This document shows positions 25,573-33,547 of a stretch of 64,000 nt of DNA, piece by piece. Location: NCBI RefSeq assembly GCF_002564045.1, contig NZ_PDJK01000002.1, positions 2,976,001 to 3,040,000 of the forward strand, read 5' to 3'. A program made the position numbers and the translations under genes. The notes beneath the pieces are model-generated. The model did not search any database. It was not told the origin of the DNA and saw only the letters and a list, made by a program, of their open reading frames with translations. Source of the stretch: Amycolatopsis sulphurea. Lineage in GTDB: Bacteria > Actinomycetota > Actinomycetes > Mycobacteriales > Pseudonocardiaceae. Within the stretch, counting starts at the first letter, position 1, and every line of letters begins with the position of its first letter.

Positions 25573-26571
25573 CTATTCAGCGGTCCACGCGTCGCCCCAT
25601 TCCGCGGACCTTGCGGCGCGGTAGCGGGGCCCGTGGCGCTTGGACACGACGGTGGCCGGGGCCAGGCCATCGGTGGTGCAGAGGTCCAGGTGCACGAAGC
25701 CCTTGTGCTTGCGCGGGTGGCGGATGATCCGGGCTTCCGGGCGGTCGATCGGGGCGGTTGTGGCGGCGACGTAGGCGAACTTCTCGTCTTCGAAGCCGAG
25801 GGTGCTCGACTTGATGCGTCGGTGGAGGCTGCTGCGGGGCAGCCTCGCGGCGAAGTGGCACCAGTCCTCGCCGGGGCTGATCGGGCAGGCGCCGTCGTGC
25901 GGGCAAGGGGCGACGATCGGGCGGTCCAGCTCGCGCAGGATGTCCCGGGCGGCGCGGATGCGGGCGAAACCGGCGGGGGTGCCGGGCTCGACGAGCACGA
26001 CGGTACCGGCTTCGGCAGCGAGCCAGCGGACCACCTCCGTGCGGCCGCGCTCGGGGAGTTCGCCGAGCACATAGGACAGCGTGACGAGGTCGGCGCGGGG
26101 TGCGGCGCCCGCGGGGTCGATCGAACCGCGTTGCCAGGTCGCCGAGCGGACCGCGGGTTCATCGGCTTTCGCGGCCAGTTTCCGGCCGAGGGTGAGTGCT
26201 CCGGCGACCTGCTCGACCACGGTGCACTTCTCCAGCGAAGGCCACGTTCCGGCGGCGGCCCACACTGCGGCGCCCGTCCCGCCACCGAGGTCGATCTGCG
26301 TTCGCGGGGCGAAGGTGGGTGCGGCCGCGGCGACCTCGGCCAGGGCCGCCGCGACCGCCGCGTAGGTCGCCGGCATTCGATACCCGGCATAGGCGGCGAC
26401 GTCCGGCTCGGAGGCCAGAATCGGCGCGGTCGCCGAGTCGCCTTGTCGATAACGCTTGCTGAGCCGGTCGACCGTCTGGGTGAGCCGGGTTTCGGGGAAC
26501 CGGCCGAGCTCGTCGTCGAGCGCGGTGCGGAGATCGTCGGGAAGGTGGGCCACGGGCACCGATTCTCCCAT
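25573..26571 (-). CDS. Rsm22-like small ribosomal subunit methyltransferase
   Basis: A 332-residue SAM-dependent methyltransferase-fold protein of the Rsm22 family, which aids small-subunit assembly in mitochondria and bacteria. The SAM loop is IDLGGGTGAAVWAA (about 93-106); the Rsm22 metal/Fe-S-type Cys cluster is PCPHDGACPISPGEDWCHFAARL, preceded by VLVEPGTPAGFARIRAARD. The C-terminus returns a small basic domain (RHPRKHKGFVHLDLCTTDG). Length is normal. It is convergent with the P450 gene and divergent from the DGPF operon. Confidence 0.85.
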   Translation of the reverse strand: MGESVPVAHLPDDLRTALDDELGRFPETRLTQTVDRLSKRYRQGDSATAPILASEPDVAAYAGYRMPATYAAVAAALAEVAAAAPTFAPRTQIDLGGGTGAAVWAAAGTWPSLEKCTVVEQVAGALTLGRKLAAKADEPAVRSATWQRGSIDPAGAAPRADLVTLSYVLGELPERGRTEVVRWLAAEAGTVVLVEPGTPAGFARIRAARDILRELDRPIVAPCPHDGACPISPGEDWCHFAARLPRSSLHRRIKSSTLGFEDEKFAYVAATTAPIDRPEARIIRHPRKHKGFVHLDLCTTDGLAPATVVSKRHGPRYRAARSAEWGDAWTAE

Positions 26572-26639
26572 GTCCGATTTACCCGGCTCAGCGCTCCTGG
26601 CCTGCTAGTTTCGGGGCGGGGAAAAAATTTCGGCGGGGG

Positions 26640-26666
26640 TGTCGATCCGGCCCTCGCCCGTTCGAC
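26640..26666 (+). promoter_or_regulatory. putative ECF42-type promoter of the DGPF operon
   Basis: TGTCGA at 26640-26645 and CGAC at 26663-26666 are separated by 17 bases and end 40 bases before the first DGPF start. As I recall it, the bipartite motif reported for ECF42 sigma factors is TGTCGA with CGA(T/C), and the sigma gene two places downstream belongs to that group, so autoregulated expression fits. Confidence 0.6.
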
Positions 26667-26706
26667 GCAAGGGTGCAGGCACACCACTAGCGAAAGGTTC
26701 AGGCTG

Positions 26707-27135
26707 ATGCGGTTCATGGTGATCATGAAGGCCAGTGAGGAGAGCGAATCGGGCCAGCTGCCCAGCACCGAGCTGCTGACCGAGATGGGCAAGTTCAACG
26801 AGGAGCTCGTCCAGGCCGGGGTGATGCTCTCGGGGGAGGGCCTGCAGCCCAGCTCCGAGGGCGCGCGGGTGCGGTTCGGGGGCACGGCCGAGCCGACGGT
26901 GCTGGACGGTCCGTTCGCGGAGACGAAGGAACTGGTCGCCGGGTTCTGGATCCTGCAGGTCGGCTCGCTCGCGGAGGCGGTCGAGTGGGTCAAGCGGGTC
27001 CCGAACACCGACGGCGCGCACCACGAGATCGAGATCCGGCGGATCTTCGAGGCCGAGGACTTCGGCGAGAACTTCACCCCGGAGCTGCGGGAGGCCGAGG
27101 AGAAGCTGCGGAAGGAAGCCGAGAAGAACGCATGA
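26707..27135 (+). CDS. YciI/DGPF-domain protein
   Basis: A 142-residue member of the YCII (DGPF) family, starting at ATG 26707 (MRFMVIMKASEESES). The family-naming segment is VLDGPFAETKELVAGFWILQV at about 64-84, followed by a ferredoxin-like fold and an unusually long charged C-terminal helix (PELREAEEKLRKEAEK). Such proteins are thought to be small enzymes or ligand-binding proteins and are the classic partners of ECF42 sigma factors. The stop overlaps the start of a second DGPF gene as ATGA, so the two were translated together. Confidence 0.9.
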   Translation: MRFMVIMKASEESESGQLPSTELLTEMGKFNEELVQAGVMLSGEGLQPSSEGARVRFGGTAEPTVLDGPFAETKELVAGFWILQVGSLAEAVEWVKRVPNTDGAHHEIEIRRIFEAEDFGENFTPELREAEEKLRKEAEKNA

Positions 27136-27674
27136 GGTTCATGGGGCTGGTGAAGGCCGACGCGGATTCGGAGGCGGGCCAGGGTGTCGGCAAAGTCGGT
27201 GTGGAGGTCCGTGAAGGGCCCCTTCACGGACTCTGAGTCCGTGAAGGGCCCCTTCACGGACCCTAAACCGGTCCGGCGCACGCCACGAGGTGGCCGCACA
27301 CGCCTCCGCATCGTCCGCCGCCGGGTACCCGACCAACTTTGCCGGAACCCTGCCCGGAGGCGGGCATTCCGCCCAGCACCGAGCTGATCGAGCAGATGGG
27401 CCGATTCAACGAGCAGCTCGCCGCCTCGGGGCATCTGGTGCAGGCCGCCGGGCTCACCCCGAGCGCGACGGGCGCCCGGCTGGTGTGGTCGGCCGGGCAG
27501 CCGGAGCCCGCCGTGGTGGACGGCCCGTTCGCCGAGACGAAGGAACTGGTCGCCGGGGTCTGGGTGCTGGAGGGCTCCTCGGTCGAGGAGATCGTCGAGC
27601 TGATGCGGCGGGCACCGAACCCGCAGCTGCGGGCGGGCACGATCGAGATCCGCCCGGTGGCGGCCTCGCTCTGA
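27132..27674 (+). pseudogene. second DGPF/YciI gene, split by a small inserted element
   Basis: The first 16 codons (27132-27179, MRFMGLVKADADSEAG) and the rest (27366-27674, from IPPSTELIEQMGRFNEQL through VVDGPFAETKELVAGVWVLEG to RPVAASL) are parts of one gene of 118 codons. Between them lie 175 bases of inverted-repeat element plus one copy of an 11-base target sequence. Joining the two parts at that duplication gives one intact, in-frame DGPF protein very like its neighbour. As it stands the frame ends inside the insert at about 27236. A partial protein from a start near 27339 cannot be excluded. Confidence 0.85.
27180..27354. mobile_element. MITE-like element with inverted-repeat ends and target duplication
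   Basis: The left end reads CAGGGTGTCGGCAAAGTCGG; the right end, read inward, is CAGGGTTCCGGCAAAGTTGG. The element is flanked by CGGAGGCGGGC at 27169-27179 and 27355-27365. It carries two GTGAAGGGCCCCTTCAC palindromes (27211-27227 and 27241-27257) joined by GGACTCTGAGTCC, then about 95 bases without repeats, and no open frame. At 175 bp (or 177 with a 9-bp duplication, since the boundary is ambiguous by two bases) it must be moved by a transposase encoded elsewhere. Confidence 0.75.
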
Positions 27675-27680
27675 CCCTGC

Positions 27681-27708
27681 GCCCGCCCGAGGGTTGCCTC
27701 GGGCGGGC
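27681..27708 (+). terminator. terminator hairpin between the DGPF genes and the sigma gene
   Basis: A perfect 12-bp stem (27681-27692 with 27697-27708) with loop GTTG is followed by CGGGCCTTTCT. It lies 7 bases after the DGPF stop and 21 bases before the sigma start, so it could reduce read-through from the DGPF genes into the sigma gene. Confidence 0.7.
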
Positions 27709-27728
27709 CGGGCCTTTCTGATGGGCCC

Positions 27729-29009
27729 GTGAGCACGCACGGAGCGGTCGAAGCGGTCTGGCGGATCGAGTCGGCACGGGTGATCGCCGGGCTCGCGCGA
27801 ATGGTGCGCGACGTCGGGCTCGCCGAGGAGCTGGCGCAGGACGCGCTGGTCGCCGCGCTCGAACAGTGGCCGGAGACCGGAGTCCCGCGCAATCCCGGCG
27901 CATGGCTGATGACCACCGCGAAGCGGCGGGCCGTCGACCTGTTCCGGCGCAACGAGACGCTGGGCCGCAAGCTCGGCGAACTCGGCCGTGCGCAGGAGCA
28001 GCTCGGCGAGGGCGTGCTGCCGGACTTCGACGCGATCCTGGACGACGAGCACATCGAGGACGACCTGCTGCGGCTCGTGTTCACCGCCTGTCACCCGGTG
28101 TTGCCGATGCAAGGCCGGGTGGCGCTCACCCTGCGCATGCTCGGCGGGCTCTCCACGGACGAGATCGCTCGCGCGTTCCTGGTGAAGGATTCCGCGGTCG
28201 CGCAGCGAATCGTCCGGGCGAAGAAGGCGCTTGCCGACGCGCAGGTGCCGTTCGAGGTCCCGGTGGGCGAGGAGCGGATGGCGCGGCTGCCCGCCGTGCT
28301 CGAAGTGATCTACCTGATCTTCAACGAAGGCTATTCCGCGACGCGCGGTGACGACTGGATGCGGCCGGCGCTGTGTGCGGATGCGCTGCGTCTGGGCCGG
28401 GTGCTGGCCGGGCTGATGCCGACCGAGCCGGAAGTGCATGGATTGGTGGCGCTGCTGGAGATCCAGGCTTCGCGGTCGGCGGCGCGCACCGGGCCGAACG
28501 GCGAGCCGGTGCTGTTGCTGGAGCAGGACCGCAGCCGGTGGGACCGGTTGCTGATCAAACGAGGGCTGGACGCGCTGACGCGGTCCGAAGAGCTTGCCGA
28601 AGGCGCGTACGGCCCGTATTCGGCGCAGGCCGCGATTGCCGCCTGTCACGCTCGGGCGCTCGCCCCGGAAGACACCGATTGGACCCGGATCGCCTTGCTG
28701 TACGAAGGTCTCGCACAGCTCACTCCGTCGCCGGTGATCGAGCTGAACCGGGCGGTCGCGGTGTCCATGGCCTCCGGGCCTGCGGCCGGCCTGGCGCTGG
28801 TGGACCGGCTCGTGGATGAATCGGCGCTGAAGAATTACCACCTGCTGCCGAGTGTGCGCGGCGATCTCCTGGAAAAGCTGGGTCGCCATGACGAGGCGCG
28901 CGCGGAGTTCGAACGTGCGGCGGAAATGACGGGGAACGCTCGGGAGCGAGCCTTGCTGCGGGACAGGGCGGCATCGTGCGCGCAGGAGGCGGCCGGGGTG
29001 CAGTCGTGA
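27729..29009 (+). CDS. ECF42-type RNA polymerase sigma factor with C-terminal TPR-like extension
   Basis: A 426-residue sigma factor from GTG 27729. Region 2 covers AEELAQDALVAALEQWPETGVP and AWLMTTAKRRAVDLFRR (about 30-75); region 4 is LRMLGGLSTDEIARAFLVKDSAVAQRIVRAKK (about 135-170). The remaining 230 residues are the ECF42 hallmark (DUF6596-like): FNEGYS, DAIRLGR-like DALRLGRVLAGLMP, LLALMEIQ-like VALLEIQASR, then helical repeats to the end. ECF42 factors have no classical anti-sigma factor; the extension is needed for activity. It is preceded by its typical DGPF partners. Confidence 0.92.
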   Translation: MSTHGAVEAVWRIESARVIAGLARMVRDVGLAEELAQDALVAALEQWPETGVPRNPGAWLMTTAKRRAVDLFRRNETLGRKLGELGRAQEQLGEGVLPDFDAILDDEHIEDDLLRLVFTACHPVLPMQGRVALTLRMLGGLSTDEIARAFLVKDSAVAQRIVRAKKALADAQVPFEVPVGEERMARLPAVLEVIYLIFNEGYSATRGDDWMRPALCADALRLGRVLAGLMPTEPEVHGLVALLEIQASRSAARTGPNGEPVLLLEQDRSRWDRLLIKRGLDALTRSEELAEGAYGPYSAQAAIAACHARALAPEDTDWTRIALLYEGLAQLTPSPVIELNRAVAVSMASGPAAGLALVDRLVDESALKNYHLLPSVRGDLLEKLGRHDEARAEFERAAEMTGNARERALLRDRAASCAQEAAGVQS

Positions 29010-29195
29010 CGCCGGGGCCGTCGGCCGGCTGAGCGGGGTGGCGGGGTGCGGGGTGATCGGCATGGTTTCGACAGTGCCTGAACGAACCGACAGAACCGGC
29101 TTCAGAAGGCGTTGAGGGCGCTGGTTGTGCACAACTTCGATGGGCTGTGGACAGTCCGGTCATTCGCCGCGAGTGAGGCCCGTTGATCAGGGCCA

Positions 29196-29972
29196 TCACC
29201 GACTGCGGACGTACCCCAATCGCAGGGACAACGCCGCTGCCGTGCCGGCCACTGTGGGGCCGAGTTCCTCGACGCGCCGCAGCACGCGTGGAGCAGGTCC
29301 GGCAATGCTGATCGCCGCGATCGGCCGTCCGGAGTGATCACGGACGGCAGCTGCGACACAGCCGATGTCGGGCTCGTTCTCGATGTCATCGACCGCCCAA
29401 CCACGGCGGTGGGTGCGGGCGAGATCGTCGAGAAGTCGTGCAGGGTCGCTGATGGTCTTGAGCGTGAGACTGTCCAGCCTCATCCGCCGTACGCGCGCGA
29501 CGCGGTCTGGCTCGGGTAGCGCGGCGAGCCACGCCTTTCCGAGCGACGTCGTGTGCTGTGGTCGTCGCGTACCCAGACGGGACGCGAGCGTGACCGCATT
29601 GGAGCTGCGCTCAGTCGCGACATAGACCATGGCATCGTTGTCAGGCACCGCGAGGTACGTCGTTTCGCCGGATCGCTCAGCCAGCGCCGATAGGTAGCGC
29701 GATGCGCAACGGTGCAGGTCAGTCGCCGCCATAGCGCGCGCACCCAGCTCCACGAGACGGGTGCCCAGCCGTACACGTCCGGTGGCGCTGTCCGCCTCCA
29801 GGTACTCAAGCTGTTTCAGGGTGCCGACGATCCGGTATGTGGCGCTGCGCGAGAGACCGAGTTGCCGCGCGATCGCGTTCGTCGAGAGCTCTTGGTGCTG
29901 TCCGACGTGCTCCAGCACCGCGAGCCCCCGCTCGAGGGTGCCGCTCTGGTCGAGTCCGCGTGCTTCGTCCAC
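29196..29972 (-). CDS. IclR family transcriptional regulator
   Basis: A 258-residue repressor/activator. The start is GTG 29972, with GGAGG five bases upstream. The N-terminal winged helix runs from SGTLERGLAVLEHVGQ to SRSATYRIVGTLKQLEYL (about 10-60) and the C-terminal GAF-like effector domain contains RLGTRRPQHTTSLGKAWLA, GWAVDDIENEPDIGCVAAAV and PIAAISIAGPAPR. Effectors in this family are often aromatic acids or small organic acids. It faces murT divergently with about 225 bases between; no inverted operator is obvious there. The target is unknown. Confidence 0.88.
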   Translation of the reverse strand: MDEARGLDQSGTLERGLAVLEHVGQHQELSTNAIARQLGLSRSATYRIVGTLKQLEYLEADSATGRVRLGTRLVELGARAMAATDLHRCASRYLSALAERSGETTYLAVPDNDAMVYVATERSSNAVTLASRLGTRRPQHTTSLGKAWLAALPEPDRVARVRRMRLDSLTLKTISDPARLLDDLARTHRRGWAVDDIENEPDIGCVAAAVRDHSGRPIAAISIAGPAPRVLRRVEELGPTVAGTAAALSLRLGYVRSR

Positions 29973-30197
29973 GCCCACCTCCGCGTATGCCAGGCAACCG
30001 TACGTGGTGTCGTTAGGCGGGTTGGACGGTAACACCTCCGATGTATGTGCGAAAGATCTTGACCAACCTTCGTCGTATGTCGGCAACAGGGGGTGCAGAA
30101 ATGGTCCAACCTCCGATCAGTAGGCGCGGCTGACGTACCGCAGCGGAGAGCAGGGTCACGCTCTCAGGAAATTCACAGCGCATACAGCGCACCGTTC

Positions 30198-31427
30198 ATG
30201 TCGATGTCCATACGTCTGCGTACCCGGGCGTCAGTCGCCGCGGGGCGGCTGACTGCGTGGTTTTCGCGTACCGCCGGGCTGGGACGCGGTGGGGTGATCG
30301 GCGGGCGGGTCACCCTCCGGCTCGACCCTGCTGTCCTCCGCCGCCTCGGCCAGGAACGCACGGTCGTGCTGGTCACCGGCACGAACGGCAAAACCACCAC
30401 AGCACTGATGATCACGCGCTCCCTCGAAGCCCTCGCCGAGGTCGCGCACAACGGCGACGGCGCGAACATGCCGGACGGCCTGGTGGCCGCGCTGGCAGCG
30501 AGCCCCGAAGCGCCGTACGCGGTGCTGGAGGTGGATGAGACGTACGTGCCGTGGGTAGCTATGCAAGTCCAGCCTGCGGCGCTCGTGTTGCTGAACCTCA
30601 GTCGCGACCAGCTGGACCGTGTCGGCGAGGTACGCATGCTGGAACGCGATCTGCGTACCGCCTTCGCCAATTTGCCACGCACGGTCGTGATCGCCAACTG
30701 TGACGACATCCTGGTCACGTCCGCGGCGTCGGCGGCGGCACGCGCTGTGTGGGTCGGTACCGGACGACGGTGGTCCGGAGACTCCGGGGCGTGCCCGCGT
30801 TGCGGTGGGGCCGTAGACCACGCTGATCGCAGCTGGAGCTGCGCGTGCGGTTTTGAACGCCCCAACCCGACGTGGTCGCTTGAGGGCGGCCTGGTGACGA
30901 CGCCCGGTGGCCGCGCGGTGGATCTCGACCTACGGCTGCCCGGTGAGGCCAACCGTGCCAACGCTGCGCTCGCGCTCGCCGCCGCGCAATGCGTCGGCGT
31001 ACCGCCGCACACGGCCGCCGCGCGGTTGCGCACCATCACCGACATCGGCGGGCGCTACCGCACAGTACGGCGTACGCGGCATTCGGTGCGGCTGATGCTC
31101 GCCAAGAATCCGGCGGGGTGGGCGGAAACGCTGCGGGTACTGGACGAGGACACCCCGGTGGTCGTCGCGGTCAATGCCCAGGAAGCCGACGGCCGGGACC
31201 TGTCCTGGCTCTGGGACGTGCATTTCGAACGGTTGCGGGGCCGCCAGGTGGTGGTCACCGGGGAACGCTCGGCGGATCTCGCGGTGCGCCTGTGCTACGC
31301 CGAAGTGGCGCACTGGTCGGCGCCGGATCCGGTGCAGGCGATCGACACGTTGCCCCCGGGTGGCGTGGAGATCGTCGCGAACTACACCGCCTTCCGCGAT
31401 CTGGTCGGCCGGCTGCCCGATGCGTGA
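30198..31427 (+). CDS. murT: lipid II isoglutaminyl synthase subunit MurT
   Basis: A 409-residue Mur-ligase-family protein with P-loop VLVTGTNGKTTTALMITRSL (about 57-76), a central HNGDGANMPDGLVAAL and ETYVPW segment, a Cys4 zinc ribbon (CPRCGG and CACG, about 203-222) and the DUF1727 C-terminal domain ending RDLVGRLPDA. With GatD it amidates the D-Glu of lipid II to D-isoglutamine. The ATG at 30198 is chosen; one two codons later is possible. Its last bases overlap gatD, as expected for obligate partners. Confidence 0.93.
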   Translation: MSMSIRLRTRASVAAGRLTAWFSRTAGLGRGGVIGGRVTLRLDPAVLRRLGQERTVVLVTGTNGKTTTALMITRSLEALAEVAHNGDGANMPDGLVAALAASPEAPYAVLEVDETYVPWVAMQVQPAALVLLNLSRDQLDRVGEVRMLERDLRTAFANLPRTVVIANCDDILVTSAASAAARAVWVGTGRRWSGDSGACPRCGGAVDHADRSWSCACGFERPNPTWSLEGGLVTTPGGRAVDLDLRLPGEANRANAALALAAAQCVGVPPHTAAARLRTITDIGGRYRTVRRTRHSVRLMLAKNPAGWAETLRVLDEDTPVVVAVNAQEADGRDLSWLWDVHFERLRGRQVVVTGERSADLAVRLCYAEVAHWSAPDPVQAIDTLPPGGVEIVANYTAFRDLVGRLPDA

Positions 31428-32127
31428 TTCCACTGTCCGCATCGGACTGCTGCTGCCCGAGGTGCTCGGCACCTACGGTGATTCCGGCAACGCGCAGGTG
31501 CTCTGCAAACGCCTGCAGTGGCGTGGGCAGGACGCCGAGGTGGTACCGATCTCGCTCTCCTCGTCCGTACCCTCCACATTGGACTTGTACCTGCTCGGCG
31601 GCGGCGAGGACGGGGCGCAGGTACTGGCCGCGGAGTTCCTTCGCGAGGCGACCGGGCTGCGCCGGGCCGCGGCCGCGGGCACCCCGGTGTTCGGGGTGTG
31701 CGCGGGCCTGCAGATCCTCGGCACCCGGTTCCACGGCTCGGACGGCCTGGACCACTCCGGCCTCGGGCTGCTCGACGCGACGACGAAACCGGCGTCGCGG
31801 CGTGCGGTGTCCGAACTGGTCGCAAGCCCAGAGCTGTTCGACGCACCGCTCACGGGGTTCGAGAACCACCAAGGGGAGACGACGCGGGGGCCGGACAGCG
31901 CACCGCTGGGCCGCGTCGTTCGCGGCACCGGCAACGGTGACGGCACCGAAGGCGCGGTGACCGGCCACGTTATCGGTACCTACCTGCACGGACCGGCGCT
32001 GGCGCGGAATCCGGCATTGGCCGATCTGCTGCTGTCCTGGGTGCTCGGGCATCCGCCGAAGCCATTGGAGCTGAGCGAGGTCGAAGTCCTGCGGGCTGAG
32101 CGGCTGAGTGCGCGCCGGTCACGATGA
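31420..32127 (+). CDS. gatD: lipid II isoglutaminyl synthase glutaminase subunit GatD
   Basis: A 235-residue class I (triad) glutamine amidotransferase related to CobB/CobQ. The nucleophile elbow is GVCAGLQILG (about 88-97), the oxyanion-type segment LLGGGEDG is upstream, and the catalytic His is in GTYLHGPALARNP near 195. It hydrolyses glutamine and passes ammonia to MurT. The ATG at 31420 overlaps the murT stop by eight bases, and its own stop overlaps the next gene (ATGA), so murT, gatD and the histidine kinase are translationally linked. Confidence 0.93.
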   Translation: MRDSTVRIGLLLPEVLGTYGDSGNAQVLCKRLQWRGQDAEVVPISLSSSVPSTLDLYLLGGGEDGAQVLAAEFLREATGLRRAAAAGTPVFGVCAGLQILGTRFHGSDGLDHSGLGLLDATTKPASRRAVSELVASPELFDAPLTGFENHQGETTRGPDSAPLGRVVRGTGNGDGTEGAVTGHVIGTYLHGPALARNPALADLLLSWVLGHPPKPLELSEVEVLRAERLSARRSR

Positions 32128-33545
32128 GCGCACTGTCTCCTCGTTACGCTGCGTACGTGAGACTCGTCGCCGCCGCAGGCGTCCGGATGCGGACCACTGT
32201 CGTCGCAGTGTTTGCGCTGGCTTTGGCCATCGCAACTGCCTGTGTCGTCGTTGTGCTGCTACTAGACGAGTCGCTCGACCGCAGTGTGACCGAGAGTGCG
32301 CGCGGTACGGCGCGACAGGTCGCTATCCAGCTCGTCCGCGAAGGAGCGCGAGACCTGTCTGCGAGCGATGTCGCCAGCACAGGTGACACCGAAGCAGTGA
32401 CGCAGGTGCTTGGCTCCAATACGCGTCCAATCGCCAGCGACCCGTCCATCGTCGGACATCCGCCGCTCACTGGCGCGCGCCCACTGCCTGGGCAGGAAAT
32501 CGTCGAGACTCTGCCACTCGGGCTGAACGGCGACGGCGCCGAGTACAGGGTGGTGTCGCAGGGCGTACGTGGCCCTGGCGGACCGTACACGGTGATTTCC
32601 GCTCGGTCGTTGGAGCCGGTGGCTGAGGCGTCGACGCGGCTGACGCTGCTGCTGGCGTTGATCTCGCTGCCGCTGCTGGCCATCGCCGGCTTCGCGGTGT
32701 ATCGCGCGGTGGGGTCGGCACTACGGCCGGTGGAACGCATGCGCCGTACGGTCGCGGAGATCTCCACCCGTGACCTCGCTTCACGCGTGCCGTTGCCGCC
32801 CGGCGGGGACGAGGTACACCGGCTGGCCGTGACGTTGAATGAGATGCTCGGCCGGCTAGCCTCCGCACAGTCCGCGCAACGCCGGTTCGTCGCCGACGCC
32901 AGCCACGAACTACGCTCGCCGCTGTCGACCATCAGCACCGCACTCGACGTGTCGAGCCAGCACCCGGAAACGACCGACGAGCTGGTCCCGGTGATCACCC
33001 GCGAAACCGTGCGGTTGCGGGAACTCGTCGACGACCTGCTGATGCTTGCGCGCACGGACGACACCACCGACCGTCCGGCGCAGACCGAGGTGGACCTCGA
33101 CGACATCGTGCGCGCCGAGGCGGAACGGGTGCGGGCGGAAACGCCGGTGGAGATCGAGGTGCGGGCCAGGCCGGCGAAGGTGTGCGGCAGCGAGGCACAG
33201 CTTCGGCGGGCTGTGCGCAACCTGGTGGACAATGCGTGCGGGCACGCCCGGGAGCGGGTCCGGATCGCCAGCTCGGTGCGGGGCGGGCTCGCGCTGGTGG
33301 AGGTCAGCGACGACGGTCCCGGGGTCGCCGAGGCCGATCGGGAGCGGGTGTTCGAACGGTTCGTGCGGCTGGACGCGTCCCGGCGGCGCGGCGGGACCGG
33401 GCTCGGCCTGCCGATCGTGGCCGGGATCGCGGCCCGGCACGGGGGCCGGGCGCAGTACGTCGACCTCCCCGACCCGAGCTACCCGGGCGCGCATTTCCGC
33501 ATCGAGCTGCCTCAGATCGAACTGCCCCGGATCGGACAGGAGTGA
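32124..33545 (+). CDS. sensor histidine kinase of a two-component system
   Basis: A 473-residue membrane kinase. Transmembrane helices lie at about 24-47 and 170-194, bracketing an extracytoplasmic domain of about 120 residues; HAMP follows (LRPVERMRRTVAEIS), then the phosphoacceptor segment DASHELRSPLSTISTALDV and the ATPase boxes NLVDNACGHA, DDGPGVAEADRERVFERF and GGTGLGLPIVAGI. The ATG overlaps the gatD stop. The response regulator follows after two bases. Its ligand is unknown, but coupling to murT-gatD points to a cell-wall signal. The N-terminal codons are less GC-rich than the C-terminal ones. Confidence 0.92.
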   Translation: MSALSPRYAAYVRLVAAAGVRMRTTVVAVFALALAIATACVVVVLLLDESLDRSVTESARGTARQVAIQLVREGARDLSASDVASTGDTEAVTQVLGSNTRPIASDPSIVGHPPLTGARPLPGQEIVETLPLGLNGDGAEYRVVSQGVRGPGGPYTVISARSLEPVAEASTRLTLLLALISLPLLAIAGFAVYRAVGSALRPVERMRRTVAEISTRDLASRVPLPPGGDEVHRLAVTLNEMLGRLASAQSAQRRFVADASHELRSPLSTISTALDVSSQHPETTDELVPVITRETVRLRELVDDLLMLARTDDTTDRPAQTEVDLDDIVRAEAERVRAETPVEIEVRARPAKVCGSEAQLRRAVRNLVDNACGHARERVRIASSVRGGLALVEVSDDGPGVAEADRERVFERFVRLDASRRRGGTGLGLPIVAGIAARHGGRAQYVDLPDPSYPGAHFRIELPQIELPRIGQE

Positions 33546-33547
33546 CC

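Noticed and set aside
27339-27674. An independent small DGPF gene
   Set aside because: Its first nine residues come from the inserted element; the two gene halves join precisely at the target duplication, so it is the remainder of one broken gene.
21780-29132. A stop-free minus-strand frame of about 2450 codons
   Set aside because: It runs antisense to the membrane protein, P450, DGPF and sigma genes, has low-complexity Arg/Pro/His composition, and is a by-product of GC-rich third codon positions.
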